This document shows, piece by piece, positions 8,012-15,804 of a DNA stretch of 64,000 nt (position 1 is its first letter; each line of letters begins with the position of its first letter). The stretch is from NCBI GenBank assembly GCA_945897365.1, contig CAMDFD010000005.1:1-64000 (forward strand), read 5' to 3'. The position numbers were made by a program, and so were the translations under genes. Below the pieces are notes generated by a model. That model was not told where the DNA came from. It did not search any database and saw only the letters and a list, made by a program, of their open reading frames with translations. The DNA comes from Bordetella parapertussis. Its GTDB lineage: Bacteria > Pseudomonadota > Gammaproteobacteria > Burkholderiales > Burkholderiaceae_B.

Positions 8012-8869
8012 TCAAATAAATCAGAGGCCAGTATGTCCAAAACGACAACAGCTAAAACTAAAACCAACAAGACAGCACGAAAAACCAAGATGACAACAAG
8101 CAAAAATCAAATAATCTTAGACAAAGCAAAAGCTTGGTTCAAAACGCATATTGCCGAAGGTCATGTATTACGAACAAAAAAGCTGAAAAACCCCTCTGAA
8201 TTTACAATCAATCACTTCCTCGCAGCTTATTTATCAGCTTTTTTGACTGGTAGCGTTACCGCCGAGGGTATTGCCAAGGCTCTGATCTATGCCAGAGCAT
8301 TGTCTACGTCTATCACTACATCCTTTGGAACACAGATACAAAACTTCATTCCTCAAGTACTTGGTGATGCATTTGGTTCAACGACCCCGGGGATCGACAT
8401 TGAATTTATTGACCAAATGGACAAACGAAAAAAATATGCACAACTTAAATTGGGACCCAACACTATTAATTACGATGACGTTGTAACGATTCATGATCAT
8501 TTCAAAGGAATCAGAAATAGAGGTAAAACTAATAATGCCGGCATTCAACTAAACGACCTTGTGGTTTGCGTCTTATACGGAACTGAAAGTGAACTTAGTG
8601 CCCACTATAAGAACATTAGGGATCGTTACAATTACACGCTACTTGTCGGCGAAGACTTTTGGTATCACCTGACAGGCGACAAGCAATTCTTTCAAAAGTT
8701 AGTTATGGCAATTTCAGAAACACTCTATGAAGTTAATGCATCAACAGAACTTGAAACTGCCATCAGTGAACTAGCCAAGACACCGGAAATAAAAGCAATG
8801 GCTGGCATTGCGAAGACCACCCAAACTACTGTCGTGACTACAGTGACACCTGTACCACCGACACCATGA
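8003..8869 (+). CDS. Type II restriction endonuclease, PmeII/TdeIII-like family
   Basis: The 288-residue protein pairs with the divergent cytosine methyltransferase. After a lysine- and threonine-rich N-terminus (residues 1-40) it contains ARALSTSITTSFGTQIQNF, then GSTTPGIDIEFIDQ and KKYAQLKLGPNTINYDDV. The combination IDIEFID...YAQLKLGP reads as a D...(E/Q)xK nuclease core. From memory this matches the family annotated as PmeII/TdeIII-type restriction enzymes, which I could not check. ATG 8003 and ATG 8009 are both possible starts, and a later ATG at 8033 would remove ten residues. A terminator follows at 8950. Its lysine-rich, AT-leaning start differs from its neighbours, as is common for transferred R-M genes. 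Confidence 0.8.
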   Translation: MVMSNKSEASMSKTTTAKTKTNKTARKTKMTTSKNQIILDKAKAWFKTHIAEGHVLRTKKLKNPSEFTINHFLAAYLSAFLTGSVTAEGIAKALIYARALSTSITTSFGTQIQNFIPQVLGDAFGSTTPGIDIEFIDQMDKRKKYAQLKLGPNTINYDDVVTIHDHFKGIRNRGKTNNAGIQLNDLVVCVLYGTESELSAHYKNIRDRYNYTLLVGEDFWYHLTGDKQFFQKLVMAISETLYEVNASTELETAISELAKTPEIKAMAGIAKTTQTTVVTTVTPVPPTP

Positions 8870-8949
8870 TGCAACCAACAAGGAATCAGAATAGGTTATT
8901 TTAAGAAAGTTTGAAAATACACAACGGACAATTTTGCGCATGTATTGAG

Positions 8950-8982
8950 AAGGGCAGCTTTTAATGGCTGCCCTTTTGTTTT
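8950..8982 (+). terminator. Rho-independent terminator after the restriction endonuclease gene
   Basis: AAGGGCAGC at 8950-8958 pairs with GCTGCCCTT at 8967-8975, followed by a T-rich run, TTTTGTTTT. It lies 80 bp after the nuclease stop codon. Confidence 0.85.
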
Positions 8983-9081
8983 ACTTGTTGTCCATCGGCC
9001 CTAACCCTGCCGCACCGGCTGTGCCAAGGTAGTTACCCTGTAACGCATCAGCCCAAGCCCGTTGCCAATCGTAGCCACTAA
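8981..9081 (-). pseudogene. Possible C-terminal remnant of an unknown gene
   Basis: Between 9081 and the stop at 8981 the minus strand reads SGYDWQRAWADALQGNYLGT and then AGAAGLGPMDNK before TAA. The composition looks protein-like, but there is no start and no recognised family. It may be the tail of a lost gene, or chance. Confidence 0.2.
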
Positions 9082-9114
9082 CTGCGAGTCACGCATTTAT
9101 CTGACTATTTCGCC

Positions 9115-9471
9115 TTGAGAGGAATATGGCCAGATTTTCAAGATCGCTCCACAGCGTGTTGGCGCTGTTATGTCGGGAAATGGGAAATTACGCTTGACCG
9201 GTTGTACCTGATCGGGATTCGCGCGACTTACAAAGACGGCACTGTGGTGACGTTAGGAAGTCTTTTCCCTGGCTATGACAGTCGTGTCTTTGCGCATTGG
9301 TATTCCGGGGTCTTGAGTATTCCGCAGGGTGACTTGGTCGAGTATGTGCACATGGGCTTTGCGAGTGTGTACGAAAGGGATCTATTGATCTCGGTAGAGC
9401 AGGGTGTGATTGTTGACACGCAAGTGCGTGTGAATGGTGAGCAGTCCTCCGCTAAGGAGTCCAGAACATGA
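9115..9471 (+). CDS. Conserved hypothetical protein, start region apparently frameshifted
   Basis: The frame contains DRSTACWRCYVGKWEI, then RLYLIGI, VFAHWYSGVLSIPQG and LVEYVHMGFASVYERDL, which I recognise as a widespread uncharacterised family but cannot name. The only in-frame start is TTG 9115. A better start, ATG 9125 with GAGAGG in front, is in another frame; removing one base from ATGGCCAGATTTT would join it to the conserved frame as M-A-D-F-Q-D. So a one-base insertion at about 9128-9129 probably disables the natural start. The stop overlaps the ATG of the next gene (ATGA at 9468), so the two are translationally coupled. No function known. Confidence 0.6.
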   Translation: MRGIWPDFQDRSTACWRCYVGKWEITLDRLYLIGIRATYKDGTVVTLGSLFPGYDSRVFAHWYSGVLSIPQGDLVEYVHMGFASVYERDLLISVEQGVIVDTQVRVNGEQSSAKESRT

Positions 9472-10052
9472 ATGATTGGCTCCTGTATCTGCAAATCTAT
9501 TTTGGTGTGGGCTTGGTGGTGTGCTCGGCGGTGGTGATTTCGCATGTGTGGATGAAACACCGGCAAGCGAGCGCTTTAACGGATGCCCTAAAGTCTCTCA
9601 ACCCCTCGCGCCAAAGGTTTTGGTATCGCGTGGTGGAGGATATGGTGGTGCCGGGCTTGGCCTTTATCTTGGTGTGGTTAGTGTGGCCCGTGGCCATTGG
9701 TCTCAAGTTCTTTGAGACGTATCAAAAGAAAGAGGCTGCGGCAAATAGCGAGCGACTGGCCAAGGCCACGGTGTTTGTGCTGAAAGAGGACGCCTTGCTG
9801 AGGGAGATGACAGTTGCCGAGATCGAGCAGGCAAATATGGTGATGGATCCGCTGGATGCTGCGCCGAATCTTCCGTTTGGGCATTTACATGAGGTGTGGG
9901 TCGAGTTTCGGGACGGGCTTGGGGTTGGGGAGACTGTGCACTTGTTTGAGTCTGTGGGGCCGAATGCTTTTAGGAAACAGTTGATTTGGGGGTATGCGGT
10001 GTGTAAGGAGGGTAGGGTTGAGCGGTTTATGACTGCGGGGTGGCGGCGTTAA
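9468..10052 (+). CDS. Conserved hypothetical membrane protein
   Basis: The 194-residue protein has a membrane helix near residues 5-28 (LYLQIYFGVGLVVCSAVVIS) and a second around 55-78 (VVPGLAFILVWLVWPVAIGL). The soluble C-terminal half contains NLPFGHLHEVWVEF and ETVHLFESVG. It overlaps the preceding gene by four bases and forms an operon with it. A truncated second copy of its last three quarters lies at 16172-16640, and a fragment of about 28 bp of the same gene lies at 21837-21864. Unrecognised function; the repetition suggests local duplication and decay. Confidence 0.75.
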   Translation: MNDWLLYLQIYFGVGLVVCSAVVISHVWMKHRQASALTDALKSLNPSRQRFWYRVVEDMVVPGLAFILVWLVWPVAIGLKFFETYQKKEAAANSERLAKATVFVLKEDALLREMTVAEIEQANMVMDPLDAAPNLPFGHLHEVWVEFRDGLGVGETVHLFESVGPNAFRKQLIWGYAVCKEGRVERFMTAGWRR

Positions 10053-10126
10053 GGATCGAGGTCTGTTTGCTGTGTCATCTAGTGAGACAGTGCCAGGCGC
10101 ATCATCTACCAAACAGGAGGTCCAAC

Positions 10127-10249
10127 ATGAAAACGACTCTGACTTTGATGATGTGCGCTTTAGGGGTATTTTTCGGTATTGGCCTGACTCACGCGCAAAC
10201 GCAGGTGCTGCCTAATGGAGCGGGTGGTTTTAATATTTATGGGCGATAG
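10127..10249 (+). CDS. Short secreted peptide, signal peptide plus 16-residue tail
   Basis: ATG 10127 has a strong ribosome binding site (GGAGG at 10116-10120). The 40-residue product is a signal peptide ending in THAQ and then TQVLPNGAGGFNIYGR. Similar Asn-Pro/Tyr-Gly-rich tails occur in the larger secreted protein at 15218-15589, so this looks like a truncated member of that kind. The 90 bp around its start are about three quarters identical to 24384-24475, where the ATG is lost. It ends inside the 3' end of the convergent membrane gene at 10230-10619. Role unknown. Confidence 0.5.
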   Translation: MKTTLTLMMCALGVFFGIGLTHAQTQVLPNGAGGFNIYGR

Positions 10250-10619
10250 CGTGGTGTCGCAGAAAGCCCAGCAAGCGCCAGAGCAGCATTGAAAACCGTG
10301 CCGATGCTGAACTGAGGCTTGTTGCGATAATAAAAAAGTACGTAAGGAAAATAAACTGGGACATGCTTCCTAGAGTCAAGGCATACACAAGGGATGCGAT
10401 CAACCCAGCTAAAGCAGAGAAATATTTTAGTTTTATTGAGGAATTGTGATTCCACACAATGATTGCAGCCGCAATAGGATAGACAAAAACAAACCCCATG
10501 AGCACAAAGAGAAAGAAATTACTCCATCCAAATGCAGTTGCATCGTATAAAAAGATGGCGACTACTGCATACATCAATAGAAAAATCAAAATAGCGGATT
10601 GGAGTAATTTCTTGAACAT
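10230..10619 (-). CDS. Small integral membrane protein, four predicted helices
   Basis: The 129-residue product is almost entirely hydrophobic, with helices at about residues 5-27, 33-57, 66-86 and 88-103, followed by a basic tail (LLWRLLGFLRHHAIAHKY). I see no motif that gives a function. ATG 10619 lacks a strong ribosome binding site. Its stop overlaps the 3' end of the convergent peptide gene at 10127-10249 by 20 bp. It is called on length, hydrophobic periodicity and lack of a competing frame. Confidence 0.5.
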   Translation of the reverse strand: MFKKLLQSAILIFLLMYAVVAIFLYDATAFGWSNFFLFVLMGFVFVYPIAAAIIVWNHNSSIKLKYFSALAGLIASLVYALTLGSMSQFIFLTYFFIIATSLSSASARFSMLLWRLLGFLRHHAIAHKY

Positions 10620-10682
10620 GCATGTGTCTCGAGATTTGCATCAATGAACAAATCATAAAGTGCCAAGCTGTAAAGCACCATC

Positions 10683-10727
10683 GTTTTAAGTGTGTATTTT
10701 TTATATGAGTCTCACGCCATGAGACAC
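10683..10727. repeat. Repeat A: AT-rich tract plus GTCTCA/TGAGAC palindrome, copy 1
   Basis: The segment holds TGTGTATTTTTTATATGA and then GTCTCACGCCATGAGAC at 10709-10725, a 6-bp inverted repeat with a 5-bp spacer. A second copy, about 80 percent identical over 45 bp, is at 12252-12297. Here it lies directly upstream of the gene starting at 10750, as an operator would. Confidence 0.55.
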
Positions 10728-10749
10728 TTTTGTGAAAGTTATTAAACCA

Positions 10750-11556
10750 ATGACTCAAAAATATATTTACAACGTTGAATCGAGTGCACTTTTTGATGCA
10801 AACGGTCTTTTTCTTAAAAAGGTTTTTTGTCCAAAGGCAAAGCATTGGAATCAATTGATTGCGGATGATCCACTTGAGCGTTCAAGAGGCTGTCGCGATT
10901 GCGGTCATCGCGTGGTGAACCTCGACGAGGAGACGGAGGTGTCATGGTCGGGTATGAATACGCCCTGTGTGTATATTCCCGCCGATTCAAAAAATGTGAC
11001 TTTTTTACAAGACCTCAAGGCCCTCCCACCTGTCGCTCAGCCGCAGCTGTCTAAGCCCGGCGTAGTGATCATCAAGACTGCCCGCACGCTTGAGGACATC
11101 AATCGCGCGGCAAACATGGGCTATTGGCCTGATGTGCGCTTGGTTGAATACAAGGACCAAGAGACTGCGACAGATTTTATCGCTCGGATGTTACACAACA
11201 AAGTCATTGATGGACCGATGCAGTCGAAACTCACTATTGGACAAGACCCTCAGACCGGAAGGATTGAGTCGGCAGGGGACTTTAGACATAGGTTTGACAG
11301 AGGATCAATGAAAGAAGTGATCCCTTTTACGTATTACTACCCATACTATCAACGTGTGCCGGTGGCTGCATATTTAATCCCGCCAGACCTACAGAATGGA
11401 AGTGAGGTCGTGGTCGAGGATCCAATCGAGGATCTGATTGGACGCACTTGGAATCAAGGCGATGTATGGCGTGCCAAAAACCTCAAAGGCTTTGTGAGAG
11501 ATAGGGTGGTGCAAATTGACTATCGCGCGCTCAAGCGCTCTGAGATCGTAGGCTAA
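10750..11556 (+). CDS. Hypothetical protein with one CxxC pair
   Basis: Starting at ATG 10750 the product is 268 residues; a GTG at 10732 adds six. It contains RGCRDCGHRVVNLDEE (about residues 44-59), which could be half a zinc site, and a distinctive segment VIPFTYYYPYYQRVPVAAYL near 198-217. I do not recognise the family. No signal peptide or membrane helix is evident, so it is probably cytoplasmic. The palindromic repeat at 10709-10725 lies 24 bp upstream of the start. The 3' end overlaps the convergent hydrolase gene (11553-12104) by 4 bp. Confidence 0.7.
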   Translation: MTQKYIYNVESSALFDANGLFLKKVFCPKAKHWNQLIADDPLERSRGCRDCGHRVVNLDEETEVSWSGMNTPCVYIPADSKNVTFLQDLKALPPVAQPQLSKPGVVIIKTARTLEDINRAANMGYWPDVRLVEYKDQETATDFIARMLHNKVIDGPMQSKLTIGQDPQTGRIESAGDFRHRFDRGSMKEVIPFTYYYPYYQRVPVAAYLIPPDLQNGSEVVVEDPIEDLIGRTWNQGDVWRAKNLKGFVRDRVVQIDYRALKRSEIVG

Positions 11557-12104
11557 GTGATAGCGATCCATCGATCCAGCAAAGCACCAACACAGGTTTT
11601 AGGCAACATGTGTCCCGCCTCTGGGACAACAGTGACGTGCCATGCCATCAGTTTTGCTAGAGCCTGGACATTGTCGGGATTGCTCTGCCAGTCTTGTTCC
11701 CCCACATGGATTTCGCAATGTTTTGGGCTAGGATATCTACCTGCCCGAACGAGTTCCATGAGTTGACGAGCTCTGGGTGGTACGAAAAAGGTCTGCGATT
11801 CGCTATTTGCAAACTCCCCTACGATTGGTGAGAGCAAAAGCACTCTGCCAGGAAAGGGGGCCATTAAGGTCTGTGCGTGCAGAAATAGGTAGGCCCCAAA
11901 GGAGTTGGCTACGACCATTGCGTCGTCGCGCCAAAAGTGAGTCTTTAGATCTTTCGCAACAAGTTCAATTTGTTCTGGAAAACGGAGTTTCGCGAAATCA
12001 CCAAGCGTCTCCCTGCCGGAGATGTTCAGCCCTCGGGAGAGCAGTGCCTCTCCCAGTCCTGTTTGAAGACGACCACCTCGTCCAGGTAGGTAATAAATGT
12101 TCAT
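11553..12104 (-). CDS. Alpha/beta-hydrolase fold protein
   Basis: The 183-residue protein starts MNIYYLPGRGGRLQTGLG, typical of short alpha/beta hydrolases, and shows a nucleophile-elbow variant VVANSFGAYLF (Ser about 68), an acid in HVGEQDW (about 135) and a histidine in EAGHMLP (about 164). Together these make a plausible Ser-Asp-His triad, so it should be a serine hydrolase (esterase-like, RBBP9/YdeN group). The ATG at 12104 has only a weak ribosome binding site. It is convergent with, and overlaps by 4 bp, the gene at 10750-11556. Substrate unknown. Confidence 0.75.
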   Translation of the reverse strand: MNIYYLPGRGGRLQTGLGEALLSRGLNISGRETLGDFAKLRFPEQIELVAKDLKTHFWRDDAMVVANSFGAYLFLHAQTLMAPFPGRVLLLSPIVGEFANSESQTFFVPPRARQLMELVRAGRYPSPKHCEIHVGEQDWQSNPDNVQALAKLMAWHVTVVPEAGHMLPKTCVGALLDRWIAIT

Positions 12105-12148
12105 AGGTAATTTTTGTGCCTGCTAGCGGATGACTTCGCGAACCTCAA

Positions 12149-12199
12149 ATAAAAAACTACCCGAAGGAGATTTTGGATGTCGTAAAAAATAGATCAATC
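12149..12199. repeat. Repeat B: orphan copy of the 3' end of the 33114 amidohydrolase gene
   Basis: The segment AAAAAACTACCCGAAGGAGA and on to GATGTCGTAAAAAATAGATC closely matches 33067-33118, where the same sequence forms the terminator and last codon of the amidohydrolase gene. Here the stem is mutated and no such gene adjoins it. It is a stray gene-tail copy. Confidence 0.6.
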
Positions 12200-12251
12200 T
12201 TTTTGTCACCCTGTTAATCAGTCAAAAAGTGCCTATCCGAAAACACCTCTA

Positions 12252-12297
12252 GTTTAAAGTATGTATTTTTAAATACATGTCTCACACCATGAGACAC
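12252..12297. repeat. Repeat A: AT-rich tract plus GTCTCA/TGAGAC palindrome, copy 2
   Basis: TATGTATTTTTAAATACAT is followed by GTCTCACACCATGAGAC at 12279-12295. It matches the copy at 10683-10727. The next gene start is at 12433, about 135 bp away. The rest of the 12105-12432 intergenic shows only the Repeat B fragment. Confidence 0.55.
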
Positions 12298-12432
12298 ACA
12301 GAGTCGTATCTTGAACTATAAATCTAGCATGGAGACTTGCTCGATTCGAGTTTTTTTAAGAGTTTAGTCCCGCGAGTACATGACGCCCCACTTTTGCACT
12401 TAATGATTATTTAAAAAAAGTTGAGAATAAAA

Positions 12433-12888
12433 ATGAAAAAAATTATGTTTGTTATTTTTCTATCAGCATTGTTTACTGGATGCGCATCTGTAAAAATGGA
12501 AGACAAAACAGCTTCTGATCGGGCAAAGCAATTTGCTGCTCCAAGTTCAGGCAATGCTGGTCTTTACATTTATCGAAATCTTGGTATAGGTACTGCACTT
12601 AAAAAAGACATTCGTGTCGATGGAAAGTGTATCGGTGAGTCTGCGCCTGGCGTATTCTTTGTGACAGAGGTCAGTGGTGATAAAACGCACGAGGTCACAA
12701 CTGAGTCAGAGTTTTCGCCAAATAAACTGTCCATGATTTTTAACGCTGGAAAAAATTATTTCATCCGTCAGTATATTAAGTTTGGAGTCTTTGTTGGAGG
12801 CGCTGACCTTGAGTTGGTCACGGATGAAGAAGGCAAGGAAGAGATTAGAAAGCTTGCACTTGCATCCAATGGCGTGTGTGGCGAGTGA
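12433..12888 (+). CDS. Lipoprotein, DUF2846-like
   Basis: The 151-residue product begins MKKIMFVIFLSALFTGCASV, a lipoprotein signal with lipobox LFTGC. The mature part has GNAGLYIYRN near residue 37 and the beta-rich pattern VDGKCIGESAPGVFF and FNAGKNYFIRQYI that I associate with the DUF2846 family of small outer-membrane or periplasmic lipoproteins. Start is ATG 12433; a TTG four codons upstream is less likely because it would shift the lysine pair away from the N-terminus. A secreted Sel1-repeat gene follows 125 bp downstream. Function of the family is unknown. Confidence 0.8.
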   Translation: MKKIMFVIFLSALFTGCASVKMEDKTASDRAKQFAAPSSGNAGLYIYRNLGIGTALKKDIRVDGKCIGESAPGVFFVTEVSGDKTHEVTTESEFSPNKLSMIFNAGKNYFIRQYIKFGVFVGGADLELVTDEEGKEEIRKLALASNGVCGE

Positions 12889-13013
12889 TTTAGCTTTAAA
12901 GTAACGCCAGTGGGTGAAACGCCTAAAGTCTAACAAGGTAATTTCGCACCTTGGACATACTCTAAATATCGGTCTGATCAAGGTATTTGGTTTAAATGTG
13001 GATGGCTATAAAT

Positions 13014-13706
13014 ATGAAAAAGATACTTGCAGCAGTGTTGATCTTGTTGAGTTGTTCGGCGTGGGCTGGTGACTACGAAAAAGGACTTGCTGCACTTGAA
13101 AGCAAAGACTATGGAAATGCATTGGTGCACTTTGAGGCGGCAGCGGGCAAAGGAGACGCTGGTGCACAGTCACATCTCGGTCATATGTATGAAGAAGGTC
13201 TTGGTGTAAAAATAGACAGTCATAAAGCTTTGCATTGGTACTTACTGGGAGCAAAGCAAGGTGATGTTTACGCTCAAATCTTCGCGGCTCTTATGTATAA
13301 AGAGAATGAGGGGATTGAAAGAAATTACCCTGAAGCTATCCGATGGTTTGAGCTTGCGGCTGCACAAGGGTTAGCTGATGCACAATTGCAACTCGGCTTT
13401 ATGCACAGTCGTGGTCTAGGTGTTGCAAAAGACTACGCTGAAGCAAGGCGCTGGTACATAAAGGCTGCAGAACAACATGATGATCTTGCTCTTTCATACA
13501 TCGGTTTCATGTATGAGCTTGGTCAAGGTGTTGCGCAAGACAACGTAAAAGCTTACATGTGGTTTCGCCTGTCTGTAGACAAGGGTAACAAGTACTCACA
13601 AGAATATATCGATGAAATTTCTAAGGATATGACCCACAAGCAAATAGTGTTAGCTCAACTGTTGGCAAACGAGTGCAAAGCAAGAAACTTCAAAAGTTGT
13701 GATTAA
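13014..13706 (+). CDS. Secreted Sel1-repeat (TPR-like) protein
   Basis: From ATG 13014 the 230-residue protein has a signal peptide (MKKILAAVLILLSCSAWAGD) and then about five Sel1-like helical repeats, seen in LGHMYEEGLGVKIDSHKALH, ALMYKENEGIERNYPEAIRW, LGFMHSRGLGVAKDYAEARR and IGFMYELGQGVAQDNVKAYM. Sel1 repeats mediate protein contacts in periplasmic or outer-membrane complexes. Earlier in-frame ATGs at 12996 and 13002 would spoil the signal peptide. The partner is unknown. Confidence 0.88.
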   Translation: MKKILAAVLILLSCSAWAGDYEKGLAALESKDYGNALVHFEAAAGKGDAGAQSHLGHMYEEGLGVKIDSHKALHWYLLGAKQGDVYAQIFAALMYKENEGIERNYPEAIRWFELAAAQGLADAQLQLGFMHSRGLGVAKDYAEARRWYIKAAEQHDDLALSYIGFMYELGQGVAQDNVKAYMWFRLSVDKGNKYSQEYIDEISKDMTHKQIVLAQLLANECKARNFKSCD

Positions 13707-13832
13707 TTTTCTGTATCTTCTTTATTATTGTTAACTGATTTTATTTAATTGAATCTGTAATGAGTGCTGAACAAGCACGTCGATTTGATCAGTCGCTAGA
13801 TGAACCTATTGTTATTAATACCTTTGATCCAG

Positions 13833-14426
13833 ATGCGTATTGATGGGATACCAATTATGTTTATTGAAGTCGTTAACGAAGAAAGTAAAAACCACCCTTA
13901 CGGTGATCCGGATATTGAAGTTGCAAAGGTGGCACTACGCACCTTCATGAAGCACCATACTAGTGACGTGCAGGCACGTATCCAAATTGCTGAGCATGAG
14001 TTTAGGTTTAGACGTGTGGATGAGATTACCAAGTACGATTATGAAAAATACTCATATAAGACGTTCGAGGCCTCTGCTTGGTCAGTGCCGTCAGAGAGCG
14101 TCAAGCCCGAGTGCACTACAACTTATGAATTCCGCACCTTTGTTGATGAAAAGGCATTTGTCGTATCGACCTCACCAAACTCTAGTGGATTATTAGATTT
14201 CGATCACCATGACGCCATTCTGCACTCGCGGGCTTATTGGCGACCTATCGAAGGTAAAAATTTGATCGCCGAGCTTGTTTCGTTGTTTGAACAAGAAAAG
14301 GTAATTGCACACTTGGTATCATTGGCTAAAACTACACCTGATGCCGTGAGTTGCGAGCAGGCGGGTTTTGATGAGGTTATTCAACGGGCAGAGTCTTGGC
14401 TGAAAGGTACTTACGACATTATCTAA
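13833..14426 (+). CDS. Hypothetical protein, start uncertain
   Basis: The frame is open from ATG 13800 and the conserved-looking part begins near MFIEVVNEESKNHPYGDPD (ATG 13857). I list ATG 13833 as a compromise; none of the three has a strong ribosome binding site. The 189-208 residue product is acidic, with RIQIAEHEFRFRRVDE near the start and CEQAGFDEVIQRAESWLKG at the end, and no signal or membrane helix. A competing small frame at 13760-13843 (MSAEQARRFDQSLDEPIVIN...) overlaps the 5' end, so a frameshift at the start cannot be excluded. Family not recognised. Confidence 0.5.
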   Translation: MRIDGIPIMFIEVVNEESKNHPYGDPDIEVAKVALRTFMKHHTSDVQARIQIAEHEFRFRRVDEITKYDYEKYSYKTFEASAWSVPSESVKPECTTTYEFRTFVDEKAFVVSTSPNSSGLLDFDHHDAILHSRAYWRPIEGKNLIAELVSLFEQEKVIAHLVSLAKTTPDAVSCEQAGFDEVIQRAESWLKGTYDII

Positions 14427-14480
14427 AGCGCGTAATCAGGGGTAGGTCACCAGTATGTAGGGATAATTGTTGAGAATCGC

Positions 14481-14933
14481 TTAAATCTGACCCAGTGGTG
14501 TTTCCCCGCTAGAAGCCTGTCGGAGCCAGACAGTAACCAAATCCAGCTGGGCGGACGTAACACCAACACTACCATCGCAAGCAATCAATTCCCTACAACC
14601 CAAGGGAAACTCGAAGGTGCTATCGTCTAGGGCTCGCCAATCAACAATCCGATGCTTCTTTACGTACTGCTGAATTTCGTGCCATCGGGAGAACTTACCA
14701 ACGTGCGCTTCTCCTGTTGCACCAACCACTTGACTCGCAAGCTCTAGCGGAAGCTTTTCTAGATAGTCTTCTTTAGAGAAATGGAAGCGCCAACTGGATG
14801 AAATGACAATATTGACTGAGCATAACCTCAGTGCTTCAGCCAATCGGGATCCATGAATAAATAAAGCGGAGGGTTGTGCTAGGGTAGGATGTAGCACTCC
14901 ATCAAAATCAAGAAACAATGTTTTTTTCTTCAT
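14481..14933 (-). CDS. Small HAD-superfamily hydrolase-like protein
   Basis: The 150-residue product begins MKKKTLFLDFDGVLHP, HAD motif I with Asp9 and Asp11, followed by NIVISSSWRFHF as motif II (Ser) and a late acidic ACDGSVGVTSAQLD. This short form is the one described as the HAD domain of Swiss-army-knife RNA-repair proteins; members are putative phosphatases. ATG 14933 begins the conserved motif directly; a TTG upstream adds six residues without support. No operon partner is evident. Confidence 0.75.
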   Translation of the reverse strand: MKKKTLFLDFDGVLHPTLAQPSALFIHGSRLAEALRLCSVNIVISSSWRFHFSKEDYLEKLPLELASQVVGATGEAHVGKFSRWHEIQQYVKKHRIVDWRALDDSTFEFPLGCRELIACDGSVGVTSAQLDLVTVWLRQASSGETPLGQI

Positions 14934-15217
14934 GATTAATTGCCTGAGCAAACTTCAGGGACAAAGACTTCGCCTAAACACACTGCTGAGCTTTTTCTTT
15001 TCAGCAGACCATATAGCCAACAACCATTGAGCGATTTATTCAGATCGTCGATTCTTATATTCGCTGGCACAACGGAAAACGAATCAAGATATCTCTTGGA
15101 TCACTTAGTCCCTTAGAATACCGACAAAGTTTCGGAATTACGGCGTAAATCAGTCCAAGTTTTTAGCCGCACCCCCACCGGGTCAATTTTCAACCGGTGT
15201 CAACAAACGAAAAGGGT
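14934..15217. other. Intergenic with one hairpin, no gene seen
   Basis: CTGCTGA at 14983-14989 pairs with TCAGCAG at 15001-15007. There is no T-run after it on either strand, so it is not called a terminator. Nothing else is recognised here. Confidence 0.4.
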
Positions 15218-15589
15218 TTAGCGTCCGATGATAGTCAATCCGGTTCCGTACGGATTTCTGGGACTGTCTGGGCTATATGGATTACCAGCACCATACGGAT
15301 TGTTGACGCTGTCTGGCGAATATTGACTTCCATATTGCCCGTAAGGATTTGCAATGCTATTAGGATCATACGGATTTGCATTCATATTTCCGCGAAAGCT
15401 TCCTTGACTATCGTACAGTTTGGGACTGTCTGCCGAAGTGCCGTAGGGGTTGTTAAAGGTATTGCCAGGTTGAGGGATAGCAGGTGTCATATAGGGGTTT
15501 GCAGTCCAGTTGCCCAAATAAGTTTGAGCAAACGCGTTTGTGCTTAATCCCGCGATTAACAGTGCAAGAGTAAAAGTGGTTTTCTTCAT
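15218..15589 (-). CDS. Secreted Asn-Pro-Tyr-Gly-repeat protein
   Basis: From ATG 15589 (AAGGA eight bases upstream) the 123-residue product has a signal peptide, MKKTTFTLALLIAGLSTNAF-A, and a mature part built of irregular repeats centred on NPYG or NPYxP, for example NNPYGTSADSPK, IANPYGQYGSQYSPDS, NNPYGAGNPYSPDS and RNPYGTG. It has no cysteine and very low complexity. Such proteins are common uncharacterised periplasmic or outer-surface products in Burkholderiales. It resembles the 40-residue secreted peptide at 10127 in signal and tail style. No role known. Confidence 0.72.
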   Translation of the reverse strand: MKKTTFTLALLIAGLSTNAFAQTYLGNWTANPYMTPAIPQPGNTFNNPYGTSADSPKLYDSQGSFRGNMNANPYDPNSIANPYGQYGSQYSPDSVNNPYGAGNPYSPDSPRNPYGTGLTIIGR

Positions 15590-15804
15590 GTCGATCCTTG
15601 AAATTTTTGAATAGTGCAGGAAGGTTATGTATTGCATGATTATTCACGCAGTATGACTCATAGCGTGATACATACTAGTCGCACTCCATACTCGTCCGTT
15701 CACGTGGTCTGCCAAATACCATTGAACCGGACATTTCTATTTAGCGTTGACAGTGTTAAAACCTTTGTAATGATTACGATTGGAATTTAAGGTGGTGAGT
15801 CAGG

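Noticed and set aside
13760..13843. Small gene MSAEQARRFDQSLDEPIVIN upstream of the 13833 gene
   Set aside because: Only 27 codons, no ribosome binding site, and it overlaps the start region of the larger frame; mentioned there as a possible frameshift instead.
14983..15007. Hairpin CTGCTGA/TCAGCAG as a terminator
   Set aside because: No T-run follows the stem on either strand, and the loop rather than the tail is pyrimidine-rich.
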